Assembly (NCBI GenBank): GCA_002329325.1
Contig: DCTX01000044.1
Span: 56,744 to 69,571 of the forward strand
DNA length: 12,828 bases
Origin: Anaerolineales bacterium UBA1429
GTDB lineage: Bacteria > Chloroflexota > Anaerolineae > UBA1429
Direction of reading: 5' to 3'
The position numbers and the translations under genes are program-made. The stretch's first letter is position 1. Each line of letters starts with the position of its first letter. This document shows, one piece after another, positions 5,145-12,476 of the stretch. Under the pieces are notes generated by a model. The model was not told the DNA's origin. It saw only the letters and a program-made list of their open reading frames with translations, and ran no database searches.

Positions 5145-5608
5145 GCGCCGAGGCCGCCGCCACGCCTACCCGCGTCACGTTGCTCGAGTGCAACCTGGAT
5201 GACATGACGGGCGAGGCGCTGGGCTATGCCCTGGAGCGCCTGCTGGAGGCCGGCGCTCTGGAGGCGTGGTTCACCCCCATCTACATGAAGAAGAACCGCC
5301 CCGCCGTGCTGCTCTCCGCCCTCTGCCGCCCGGAGGACGCCGAAGGGTTGACGGCCTTGCTGCTGCGGGAGACGAGCACGTTGGGGGTGCGTCGCCGGGA
5401 GGTGGAGCGCACCATCGCCGATCGCCAGATGGTGCTGGTGCAGACCCAATGGGGCCCCGTGTGGTGCAAGGTCAAGCTGCTGGGGGGCGCGGTCATCTCC
5501 ATCAAGCCCGAGCACGACGATTGCGCCCGCCTCGCCCGCGCCGAAGGGATCCCGCTGGAGACGGTCGTGCAGGCCGCCCGCATCGCAGCCCAGGGCCAGA
5601 TGCGCTAG
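5141..5608 (+). CDS. larC: LarC C-terminal domain (LarC2) as a stand-alone ORF, nickel insertion
   Basis: 155 residues. LarC is the CTP-dependent nickel insertase that completes the NPN cofactor and is usually about 400 residues, made of LarC1 and LarC2. This ORF matches only the C-terminal LarC2 half: LLECNLDDMTGEALGYALE (14-32), WFTPIYMKKNRPAVLLSALC (43-62), TSTLGVRRREVERT (78-91) and SIKPEHDDCARLAR (120-133). The N-terminal His/Asp-rich LarC1 half is not found in any frame of the window. The GTG start overlaps the larB stop as GTGA, so this is a properly coupled gene, not a random fragment. In Lactiplantibacillus, LarC1 and LarC2 are separate ORFs joined by ribosomal frameshift; here the partner must be elsewhere or lost. 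A 13-bp hairpin follows 27 bp after the stop. Confidence 0.88.
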   Translation: MSAEAAATPTRVTLLECNLDDMTGEALGYALERLLEAGALEAWFTPIYMKKNRPAVLLSALCRPEDAEGLTALLLRETSTLGVRRREVERTIADRQMVLVQTQWGPVWCKVKLLGGAVISIKPEHDDCARLARAEGIPLETVVQAARIAAQGQMR

Positions 5609-5635
5609 CCCGAGGAGTCGTTTCGTGACCACACA

Positions 5636-5665
5636 GCGGGGAGCCCTGAGTACAGGGCTCCCCGC
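5636..5665. terminator. Shared hairpin between convergent larC and kinase genes
   Basis: GCGGGGAGCCCTG (5636-5648) and CAGGGCTCCCCGC (5653-5665) pair perfectly over 13 bp with an AGTA loop. It lies 28 bases after the larC stop and 10 bases after the kinase stop on the other strand. Neither side has a long T-tract (TTCTGCTG forward; TGTGTGG on the other strand), but the position and stem strength indicate a bidirectional terminator. Confidence 0.75.
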
Positions 5666-5674
5666 TTCTGCTGC

Positions 5675-8644
5675 TCAGGGCGCCAGGGGCAACCAGTCGG
5701 TGCTGCCGGTGTCGCCGATCAGGCGGATGCTGACGGCGGCGTTGGTGCCCGCCGCCGGCTGGCCGCCCGTCATCACCAGGATGTCATAGCTGGCCATGGG
5801 CACCAGCGGCGGCAGGATAAGGGTCGGCAGCATGATCTGCGGCGTGAGCACCAGGCCGGGCAGCAGCAAAAAGACTCCCGTGGCCGGCGTCGGACTCGGC
5901 AGGACCAAGGCCAGCACGGTGGGGTTCAGCAGGATCACGCCGCTGCCGCTCCCGGAAGGGGTATTGGTGCGCGTCGGCGTCAGAGTCGGCGTGGGCGTCG
6001 CCGTGGGCAGCACGCTGCAGGCGACCAGGGCGCCATCCTCCTTGTCCACGGCGATCCAGCGCCCGAACAGGAACTCCTGATAGCCCCCGCCCTTGCTCAC
6101 CAGCACGCGATCCACGAACCAATCGGGGCTGCCGCCGCTGTTGTCGTGCTGCAGGCAGACCTGGGTCAACGCGCCCACGTCAGCCATCTGCGCGGCAAAG
6201 CCTTTGGCCTCGCCGGGCGCAAAGAAGGGCGTCGGCGTGGCGGTTGCCGTGGGCGTGGCCGTCGGCGTCTCGGTCGGCGTCCCGGAGGGCGAGACCTCGG
6301 GCGTCGTCATGGCGGTGGCCAGGGCGGCCACGGTGGCCGCCTGCGCCGCCGACGCCTCGGCGGACTGGGTCGCCGCCAGGGCGATCTGCATGGCGGACTG
6401 GGTGGCCGATTGCTCGGCCTGGGCGGTGGCCTGAGTCTGGGCCACCTGGGTCTGCTCGCGCTCGCCCCGCGCCTCCACAGTCTGGGTTTGCCCCCGGATG
6501 TCCATCGCCTGGGCCGTCTCCTTGGCGCTGCGGTCCCGCTGGATGGTCGAGTAGGCCAGGGCGGCCCCGGCGCACAGCAGCAGCGCCAGAGTCGTGATCA
6601 ACGGAATGGCCCAAGTGGGGAAGCGCGGCTTGACCCGCAGCGTGCCCTGGGTCGCAGCGACGCGCTGGCTCCCCGACATGGCAGCGACGGCGAAGGTGTG
6701 GGTCTCCACGCCGCCCATGAAGGGGCGCTTGCCGCGCATCTCCAGGGGCAGGGCGACGAGCTGCTGCCCGCCCGGCGAGACCGTCTGGGGCGAGCTGGCC
6801 CCCGGCACGCGCAGGGCGTCGTCGGGGTCCTCCAGGGTGAGCACGACCGTCTCGGGCGCATTGCCCCCGTTGCCGATGGCCACGCGCACCTGGCCCCCGT
6901 TGGTGATGGTGCGGGGCGTCAGGTCCAGCGCCATCTCGCGGAAAGGCTCGATGGTCAGGTGGCCCGGGGCAGTCACGCTGTACCCCGGCGACGACTGGGA
7001 GAGCACCCGCACCACATAATCATGTTGCCCCGCCAGGGCCTCGGGGCTGCGGGGCGGCGTGATGCGCAGCGACAGGGTGCCCGTATCGCCGGGGGCCAGG
7101 CGCAGCGTCTGCTCCGGAATGGTCACCCACGAGGCAGGCAGCCCCTCGAGGGCGACGGTCAGGTGATCCACTTGCTGCTGGCGGTTCATCAGGCGGGCCG
7201 TCAGCACCGTGGGCGTGCCCGCGCGCACCGTTTGGGCGGGCGGCTCCAGTGTGATCTGCAGCGGCTCCTCGGCGCTGGCCGAGGCGGGGGGCGCATAGGT
7301 GGCGGCCCCCGGAGGCGGCTCGGCAGAGACGCCCGCCGTGGCCGCCTGCAGCTTGAGCCAATGCCCGCCAACGCGCAACGTCTGGCCGGGGCGCCAGGTC
7401 TCGGCCACCCCCGGCAGCAGCTTGTTGGTGTCGAGCCAGGTGCCATTGGTGCTGTTGAGATCCGTGACGTTGTAGCGGCCCTCGGTGATCACCACCTGGG
7501 CATGGTGGCGCGAGACCTGATTGTCCGTCAGCACGATGTCGTTGTCGGCGTCGCGCCCGATGCTGACGCGCTGCCGGTTCCCGATGCCAAAGGCGCGGGT
7601 GCCCCCATCGGGCAGCATGATCACGATCTGGCCGCCGGCGGAGGGCTGCGAAGGCGGCGTGGGCCACAGCTCGCTGGAGGGCGTGGCGGGGGCGGCCCCC
7701 TCGCCCATCATGGTGGCCAGGCTGGCGCGCGCCATCTCCGTAGCCGTGGGCGCCGGCGCCGCCGGCTGGGGCGCGCTGAGGCGCACCGCGCGCACCGCTC
7801 GGCCCAGCTCGTCGGCCGCCTGATAGCGATCCTCGGGACGCTTGGCCATGGCCTTGAGGATGATCTGCTCCAACTGGGAGGGAATGGCGGCGTCAATCGA
7901 GCGCGGAGGCGGAGGCGTCTCCTGGGTGTGGGCGCGGATCGCCTCGGTCAGGGTGCGCACGGCAAAGGGCAGCCGCCCCGTCACCAGCTCATACAGCACC
8001 ACGCCCAGGGCGTACACATCGGCGCGCCCGTCGATCTCGCGGCCCTCGCACTGCTCGGGCGCCATGTAGGCCGGGGTGCCCATCGAGGTGCCCGGCATGG
8101 ACATGATGCCCCCCTCCGAGAGCTTGGCCAGGCCGAAATCGGTCACCACCGGCTGATAGGCCAGGCCCGTAGGGCTGCTTTGGCCCGGCTCCAGCGGGCG
8201 CAGGATGATGTTGCCCGGCTTGATATCGCGGTGGAATACCCCCCGGCGATGGGCATAGGCCAGGGCCTCGGCCACCGCCTCGATGATGGCCAGGGACTCG
8301 GGCAGCGAGACCACCATGTTCCGCTCCGCCAGCACCTGCAGCCAATCGCCCAGGTTCTGCCCCTCGACAAAGGCCATGGCGATGTAGAGCAGGCTGGGCT
8401 CCCGCGAAAAGCTGTAGATCTGGACGATGCCCGGATGATCCAGCGCGGCGATGGCGCGGGCTTCTTGCAGGAACCGCTCGCGGAAACCCGGCTGCTGGGC
8501 GATGTGGCTGTGCATCACCTTGATCGCTACAGGTCGGTTGAGGGCGATATCGTGGGCACGGAATACTGCCCCCATGCCCCCTTGCCCGAGGATCTTTTCA
8601 ATACGATACGTATTATCGAGGACGGTGCCGACCAGACGATCCAT
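5675..8644 (-). CDS. Transmembrane Ser/Thr protein kinase with FHA, NEW3-like and split PLAT-like domains
   Basis: 989 residues. Kinase domain 13-288 with all catalytic elements: glycine loop GQGGMGAVF (20-28), Lys42 in VAIKV, HRDIKPGN (138-145), TDFGLAK (168-174) and APE (195-197), so it should be active. An FHA domain (about 345-432) keeps GRDADND (363-369), SRHH (378-381) and NGT (400-402). Two beta domains of NEW3 (NPCBM-associated) type follow at about 460-570 and 572-673. One transmembrane helix (677-699), an Ala/Gln/Thr-rich heptad-like region (705-778) and a TPTATPT stalk (788-806) come next. PLAT-like halves at 807-876 and 951-989 are in reversed order. Start ATG 8644 has GAGGAG three bases upstream, and the FHA-tail gene ends 17 bp before it, so it is the last gene of the injection-system operon. 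Longer in-frame starts upstream would overlap that gene and have no support. Confidence 0.93.
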   Translation of the reverse strand: MDRLVGTVLDNTYRIEKILGQGGMGAVFRAHDIALNRPVAIKVMHSHIAQQPGFRERFLQEARAIAALDHPGIVQIYSFSREPSLLYIAMAFVEGQNLGDWLQVLAERNMVVSLPESLAIIEAVAEALAYAHRRGVFHRDIKPGNIILRPLEPGQSSPTGLAYQPVVTDFGLAKLSEGGIMSMPGTSMGTPAYMAPEQCEGREIDGRADVYALGVVLYELVTGRLPFAVRTLTEAIRAHTQETPPPPRSIDAAIPSQLEQIILKAMAKRPEDRYQAADELGRAVRAVRLSAPQPAAPAPTATEMARASLATMMGEGAAPATPSSELWPTPPSQPSAGGQIVIMLPDGGTRAFGIGNRQRVSIGRDADNDIVLTDNQVSRHHAQVVITEGRYNVTDLNSTNGTWLDTNKLLPGVAETWRPGQTLRVGGHWLKLQAATAGVSAEPPPGAATYAPPASASAEEPLQITLEPPAQTVRAGTPTVLTARLMNRQQQVDHLTVALEGLPASWVTIPEQTLRLAPGDTGTLSLRITPPRSPEALAGQHDYVVRVLSQSSPGYSVTAPGHLTIEPFREMALDLTPRTITNGGQVRVAIGNGGNAPETVVLTLEDPDDALRVPGASSPQTVSPGGQQLVALPLEMRGKRPFMGGVETHTFAVAAMSGSQRVAATQGTLRVKPRFPTWAIPLITTLALLLCAGAALAYSTIQRDRSAKETAQAMDIRGQTQTVEARGEREQTQVAQTQATAQAEQSATQSAMQIALAATQSAEASAAQAATVAALATAMTTPEVSPSGTPTETPTATPTATATPTPFFAPGEAKGFAAQMADVGALTQVCLQHDNSGGSPDWFVDRVLVSKGGGYQEFLFGRWIAVDKEDGALVACSVLPTATPTPTLTPTRTNTPSGSGSGVILLNPTVLALVLPSPTPATGVFLLLPGLVLTPQIMLPTLILPPLVPMASYDILVMTGGQPAAGTNAAVSIRLIGDTGSTDWLPLAP

Positions 8645-8661
8645 GTTCTCCTCGCTTCCCC

Positions 8662-9645
8662 CTATGCAATGATCTCGAGTCGAAAGCTGGTATGCGCAGG
8701 CCGGTTCAGCTCGATGATGCGCTCGACGATGCGCCGGTCTATCTCCGGTCCCCCTGTGCGCAGTGCGACGCGAAAGGTGTGGGGGCCATCCACATTCTCC
8801 TCGATCTCGACGGTCGCGCCAGTGGCGATCTCCAGGTAGCGGGTCAGCCCGGCCCGCGTGCCCCGCGCCTGGTGGAGCCAACTCGCCTGCCGCAGCAGCT
8901 CACGCTGGGTCTCGGCGGTCCAGTGCTCGTCCACCAGGTGCCCCATCCAGTCGTTCAGCCAGGGGATGAATGTCTCGGGGGTGGTGGACGGGTTCAGGAA
9001 GAGATCAAAGTGGGCGATGATCTGCTGGATCGGCCCCAGCAGGTCTTCAAAGAGCAGCAGGTAGCGCCCCAGAAAGCCATCCTCGGCATAGATGGGAGGC
9101 AGGTATTGGAGCCAGCGGCTGGCCTGGCGCGGCATGCCCACCCACGGCGTGACAGGGGCCTCCTCGAGGGAGGGCGGCAACGTCTGGGACGGAGGGGCCG
9201 CCGGCGGGGCAGCCGCGGCCCCGGGCGCCCGCCGTGTGCCGATGCGCTCCAGCAGGCTATAGTCAGGCTCCTCGGGCTCCTCCTCGACTGGCGGCGCAGG
9301 CTCCTCCTCGACTGGCGCCTCCGGGACCAGCCCGGTGAGCACCAGGGTCAGCCGGAAAGGGCCGATGGCGATCACATCGCCGACGTTCAGCGGCCGCATC
9401 TCCTCGGCGATGAGGGGCAGATCGTTGACCTGGGTGCCGTTGCTGCTGCCCATATCCTGGATGCGATAGGGCTCGCGGTCGCAGTAGATGCGCGCGTGCA
9501 CCCGCGAGACCCAGCCGTGGGCCAGCACCAGGTCGTTGTGGGCCGGGTCGCGCCCGATCTGGACGATGGCCTGCGCCAGGTCATACTGCGCGGGCGGCGC
9601 ATCGGGCGAGACGATCTCCAGGCGATACTTGGCTTGCTCCGTCAT
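8662..9645 (-). CDS. Contractile-injection tail/baseplate protein (TIGR02242, Afp12 type) with N-terminal FHA domain
   Basis: 327 residues. Residues 8-103 form a forkhead-associated domain that binds phosphothreonine: IGRDPAHNDLVL (30-41), VSRVHAR (46-52) and GSSNGT (66-71) are all kept. A Pro/Glu-rich linker (107-170), including two PVEEEP units, joins it to the tail domain: YLPPIYAEDGFLGRYLLLFE (181-200), FIPWLNDWMG (226-235) and QARGTRAGLTRYLEIATGA (259-277). The tail part matches the putative phage tail protein family found in eCIS baseplates. Relatives usually lack an FHA domain, as far as I know. Start ATG 9645 follows GAGGCGG, and the baseplate J gene stops ten bases upstream. The kinase gene follows 17 bp downstream. 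Likely role: baseplate wedge subunit whose FHA arm recruits a phosphorylated partner. Confidence 0.88.
   Translation of the reverse strand: MTEQAKYRLEIVSPDAPPAQYDLAQAIVQIGRDPAHNDLVLAHGWVSRVHARIYCDREPYRIQDMGSSNGTQVNDLPLIAEEMRPLNVGDVIAIGPFRLTLVLTGLVPEAPVEEEPAPPVEEEPEEPDYSLLERIGTRRAPGAAAAPPAAPPSQTLPPSLEEAPVTPWVGMPRQASRWLQYLPPIYAEDGFLGRYLLLFEDLLGPIQQIIAHFDLFLNPSTTPETFIPWLNDWMGHLVDEHWTAETQRELLRQASWLHQARGTRAGLTRYLEIATGATVEIEENVDGPHTFRVALRTGGPEIDRRIVERIIELNRPAHTSFRLEIIA
9275..9317. repeat. 24-bp tandem duplication in the FHA-tail linker
   Basis: GGCTCCTCCTCGACTGGCG occurs at 9275-9293 and 9299-9317, a 24-bp period. On the coding strand it encodes two in-frame PVEEEP units of eight residues per period, so it lengthens the acidic linker without breaking the frame. 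Confidence 0.8.
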
Positions 9646-9655
9646 GGCTGCCGCC

Positions 9656-11644
9656 TCATTCCACCGTCACCGTGACATTGTGGATATCCGAGACGACGAC
9701 CTCGTGGGCCAGCAGGTCCACCTTGCGCTCGGCCCGGTGAGGCTGGTCGTTCTCGTCCACCCAGAACATGTCGATGCTCTGCACATTGAGCAGGCCATCC
9801 ACCGTCTGGATGCAGGCATAGAGGTCCGAGAGGTACAGCTCGCGGCCAAACGGCCAGCCGTTGCCCTCGGGGCCGCCCCGTAGCGGGTTCACAAAGCGCT
9901 CCAGGGCGCCGCGGATATCGGCTTGCAGGCGCCGCTCGTCGGTCTCGGGCCGGGCAACCACCTGGGCGTCCACCCGGATGCGCTTGTAGCCCGCCTGGCG
10001 CACCTCAAGCTGGGTGGTGAGCAGGCGCCGCTCGTCCAGGAAGCGGGCGATACGCTGCTGCAGCTCGGGCGCCAGGGCCAGCCGCGCCAGCGGGATGTAG
10101 CGAGTCGCCTCCTCCTCCGGCAGGTGAGGGATGACGATCACATAGACCTGGCCAGGACCCGCGCGGTCAGGCGTGGCGCCCGCGAGGGCGGTCTGCAGGC
10201 AGCGCACCCGGGCGATCTCGCCGCGGAAGGCATCCAGCGTCAGGTACTCATAGTCAGAGGCCGTTACGGCGCGGTAGCGGGTGCGCAGCAGGTTGCGGGC
10301 GCGAAAGATGGCCTGCTCCAGGGTCTCCTGGTCCAGGCCGCCCTGGGCCGGGGCCCTGTTGCTGATGCGCTTGATGTAGGCCGGCGCCGACTTGAGCTCG
10401 GTGATGGCCCCCCGGCGCACGTTGCCCGCCGTGCCGCCGCCATAGCGATAGCGCGAGAAGCGCAGCTCGGCGCCGCGGGGCGGGATGGCGCCATAGCGGC
10501 GCACCGCGCCGTTGCGCTGCCGCAGGGCGGGGCCAAAGCGCAGCTCCCCGGTGGCGCTATCCAGCACATAGTGGGGGTCGTCAGCGCTCGATTCGCCAAA
10601 GCTGGCCACCTCGGCCCAGGCCTGCCAGCTCTCCATGCCGCTCTGCCACAGCTCGACGCGCTCGTCCTCGTGGCGCGGCAGGATGGGCGTGTGCTCGAGC
10701 CGGAACACCTGCCCCGGCGAGCCATCGCTGCGCCCCAGGGGCTCGTGCAGCACCTCGGTAGCGTGGGAGGCGGTGACGGTAGCGCCCCAGGTGGCCATGC
10801 TGATATCGCGCAGGATGGGCGAGGTGGTGTACGGGCGCTGATCCTCGCGGGTGGGGGTCACCTGGCAGCGCACCCAGTGAGCCTCGATGCCGTTGATCTC
10901 CGAGCGGGCCAGCTCGGGCAGGTGCAGCAACACCCGCCCGCTCCAGCTCATGCCGCCGGTGGTGTCCTCCTCGATCTCCAGATCGCGCCAGCCGGTGGCG
11001 GTCCAGGCCTGCCAGATCAGCGGCGGCGATTCGGGGATGATGTTGAGGCCGCCGGCCCGCAGGCAGTTCATCTCAAACCCCACCAGGTGATGGTCCAGAT
11101 CGGCGTCGAACCCCATGTACAGACCATCGCCCTCCTGAGGGCGCTCGGGCGAGAAGGTGGGGAACTCGCGGGTGAGCCGCGCCAACGCCACCGCCCGGTA
11201 GACCAGCCCGCGATCGGGCGTGCGGTAACGGGTGATGATGTGCTTGAGCTCCGCCGGGCGGATGACCAGCTCCTCATCGGTGGAAAAGACGATGGCCTCG
11301 CCCCCATCGGCCCGCGAGGTAGAGGCCGCCGTGCCACGGGGCACGGTGACGGCCGTCGGCTGGGGCGCAGAGAGATAGAAGGTGATGGGGGCGCTGGCCG
11401 CCTGGGGCGGCTCTAGCTGGATGCCCAGCAACTCCAGGAGCTGGATGTAGTGGCTGGCGGGCACCTGGTTCAGGCGATAGAGCAGGATGTCCACCATCCA
11501 GGCGAACAGCTCGATCAGCGTGACGCCCGGGTCGCTCACGTTGTGATCGGTCCACTCGGGGCAATAGAGCGGGATGCGCTTCTTGGCCTCGTCCACCAGG
11601 TCTTGGAAGGAGCGGTCGTCCAGCGGGCGGGTAGGCAACGGCAT
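9656..11644 (-). CDS. Putative baseplate assembly protein, baseplate J-like (TIGR02243, Afp11 type)
   Basis: 662 residues, a usual size for this family. In contractile injection systems the J-like proteins form the baseplate wedges around the spike with the gp25 and tail proteins. The N-terminal hallmark WTDHNVSDPGVTLIELFAWM (31-50) followed by VDILLYRLNQVP is clear. The family's middle region includes YVLDSATGELRFG and RYRYGGGTAGNVRRGAITEL, and its C-terminal region has RYRAVTASDYEYLTLDAF and LYLSDLYACIQTVDGLLNVQ. The start is ATG 11644, preceded by GGAGGAG; the gp25-like gene stops four bases upstream. No truncation or frameshift is visible. Confidence 0.92.
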   Translation of the reverse strand: MPLPTRPLDDRSFQDLVDEAKKRIPLYCPEWTDHNVSDPGVTLIELFAWMVDILLYRLNQVPASHYIQLLELLGIQLEPPQAASAPITFYLSAPQPTAVTVPRGTAASTSRADGGEAIVFSTDEELVIRPAELKHIITRYRTPDRGLVYRAVALARLTREFPTFSPERPQEGDGLYMGFDADLDHHLVGFEMNCLRAGGLNIIPESPPLIWQAWTATGWRDLEIEEDTTGGMSWSGRVLLHLPELARSEINGIEAHWVRCQVTPTREDQRPYTTSPILRDISMATWGATVTASHATEVLHEPLGRSDGSPGQVFRLEHTPILPRHEDERVELWQSGMESWQAWAEVASFGESSADDPHYVLDSATGELRFGPALRQRNGAVRRYGAIPPRGAELRFSRYRYGGGTAGNVRRGAITELKSAPAYIKRISNRAPAQGGLDQETLEQAIFRARNLLRTRYRAVTASDYEYLTLDAFRGEIARVRCLQTALAGATPDRAGPGQVYVIVIPHLPEEEATRYIPLARLALAPELQQRIARFLDERRLLTTQLEVRQAGYKRIRVDAQVVARPETDERRLQADIRGALERFVNPLRGGPEGNGWPFGRELYLSDLYACIQTVDGLLNVQSIDMFWVDENDQPHRAERKVDLLAHEVVVSDIHNVTVTVE

Positions 11645-11648
11645 GGCG

Positions 11649-12044
11649 CTACTCCTCCGGAATCAGGTAAAAGGGATACACCAGGCTGCGGCTGGCATGG
11701 CTACTCTTGATGGCATAGCGCAGTTGGATGAGCAGGAGCGCCCGATCCTCGGGATCAGGCTCGGCGCGCACCTCCTCGATCTGGATGCGCGGCTCCCAAC
11801 GGGCCAGGGCCTGGCGCACATAGCGCTCCGCCAGGGCCGCCGTCTGGCTGTTGTTGGGCGCAAAGACGATCTCCTGCAGGCGGCAGCCGAATTCGGGCCG
11901 CATCACCCGCTGGCCCGGCGCCGTAGCCAGGATGATATGGATGGCCTCGTCGATCTCTTGCTCGCCGCCCACCGTCGCCATGCGCCCTCGATGATCCAGG
12001 CGCGGCGGAAAGGCCCAACCTCGGCCGATGATCTCGTCAGACAC
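11649..12044 (-). CDS. gp25-like baseplate wedge protein (GPW/gp25 family)
   Basis: 131 residues. The gp25-like subunit nucleates the sheath at the baseplate rim and is one of the most conserved parts of phage tails, T6SS (TssE) and eCIS (Afp9). The conserved core is visible: EIDEAIHIILATAPGQRVMR (30-49), PEFGCRLQEIVFAPN (50-64) and the hallmark WEPRIQIEEV with EPR at 84-86. It starts with GTG at 12044 and AGGAG lies six bases upstream; the PAAR gene ends 16 bp earlier. The baseplate J gene begins four bases after its stop, so the three genes are translated from one message. Confidence 0.92.
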   Translation of the reverse strand: MSDEIIGRGWAFPPRLDHRGRMATVGGEQEIDEAIHIILATAPGQRVMRPEFGCRLQEIVFAPNNSQTAALAERYVRQALARWEPRIQIEEVRAEPDPEDRALLLIQLRYAIKSSHASRSLVYPFYLIPEE

Positions 12045-12060
12045 GTCTTGCTCCTCTTGC

Positions 12061-12465
12061 TCAGTCGCCTACCAGCACGGTCCCCACGGCGATCACCGTG
12101 CCATGGGGCGTGGGGACGATGTCGTCGCAGGTGAGGGCCGAATCGCCGTTGCGAGCGACCCCCTTACCGTTCACCAGCACCGTGGTGCTGCCCGCCACGA
12201 TGGTGGCCTGGTTGGTGGGCGGGATCTGAAAGCTCGGCCCGCCGATGGGGATGTGGGGCGGCGCATTCGTCGCCGTGCTGCCCACCAGGGCCACCGGCGC
12301 GCCCCCCACCGTGACGTTGGTGGCCACGCCCCCGCTGATGGCGCCCGCAAACGGATGCCCCGGCGTGGGCGTCGGCACGGGGCCGCCCGGCGATGGCACC
12401 ATGACGATGTGGGTATCCACGGCCTGGATCATGTCCCCCGACTTGGCGGCGGGCTGGGCCGGCAT
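12061..12465 (-). CDS. PAAR-domain spike tip protein
   Basis: 134 residues. PAAR proteins cap the spike of contractile injection systems with a sharp, zinc-stabilised cone. The eCIS-type PAAR pattern is visible: SGDMIQAVDTHIVMVPSPGG (9-28), HPFAGAISGG (37-46), GSTATNAPPHIPIGG (62-76) and TVLVNGKGVARNGDSALTC (95-113), where ARNGD stands in the place of the PAAR motif. Candidate zinc ligands are His19, His37, His71, Cys113 and His121. No effector extension is fused to it. Start ATG 12465 has AAAGGAA upstream; the spike gene ends 11 bp before. Encoded next to the VgrG-like spike it should cap. Confidence 0.93.
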   Translation of the reverse strand: MPAQPAAKSGDMIQAVDTHIVMVPSPGGPVPTPTPGHPFAGAISGGVATNVTVGGAPVALVGSTATNAPPHIPIGGPSFQIPPTNQATIVAGSTTVLVNGKGVARNGDSALTCDDIVPTPHGTVIAVGTVLVGD

Positions 12466-12476
12466 GGCGTTCCTTT

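Noticed and set aside
6146..8839. Long forward ORF of 897 codons opposite the kinase gene
   Set aside because: It is antisense to a clear multi-domain kinase, has no recognisable domains and a low-complexity Arg/Gly/His-rich composition. It is open only because of the strong GC bias at third positions.
9923..11416. Forward ORF of 497 codons opposite the baseplate J gene
   Set aside because: Antisense shadow of a conserved protein; no ribosome site or family match, and the composition is typical for a GC-rich shadow frame.
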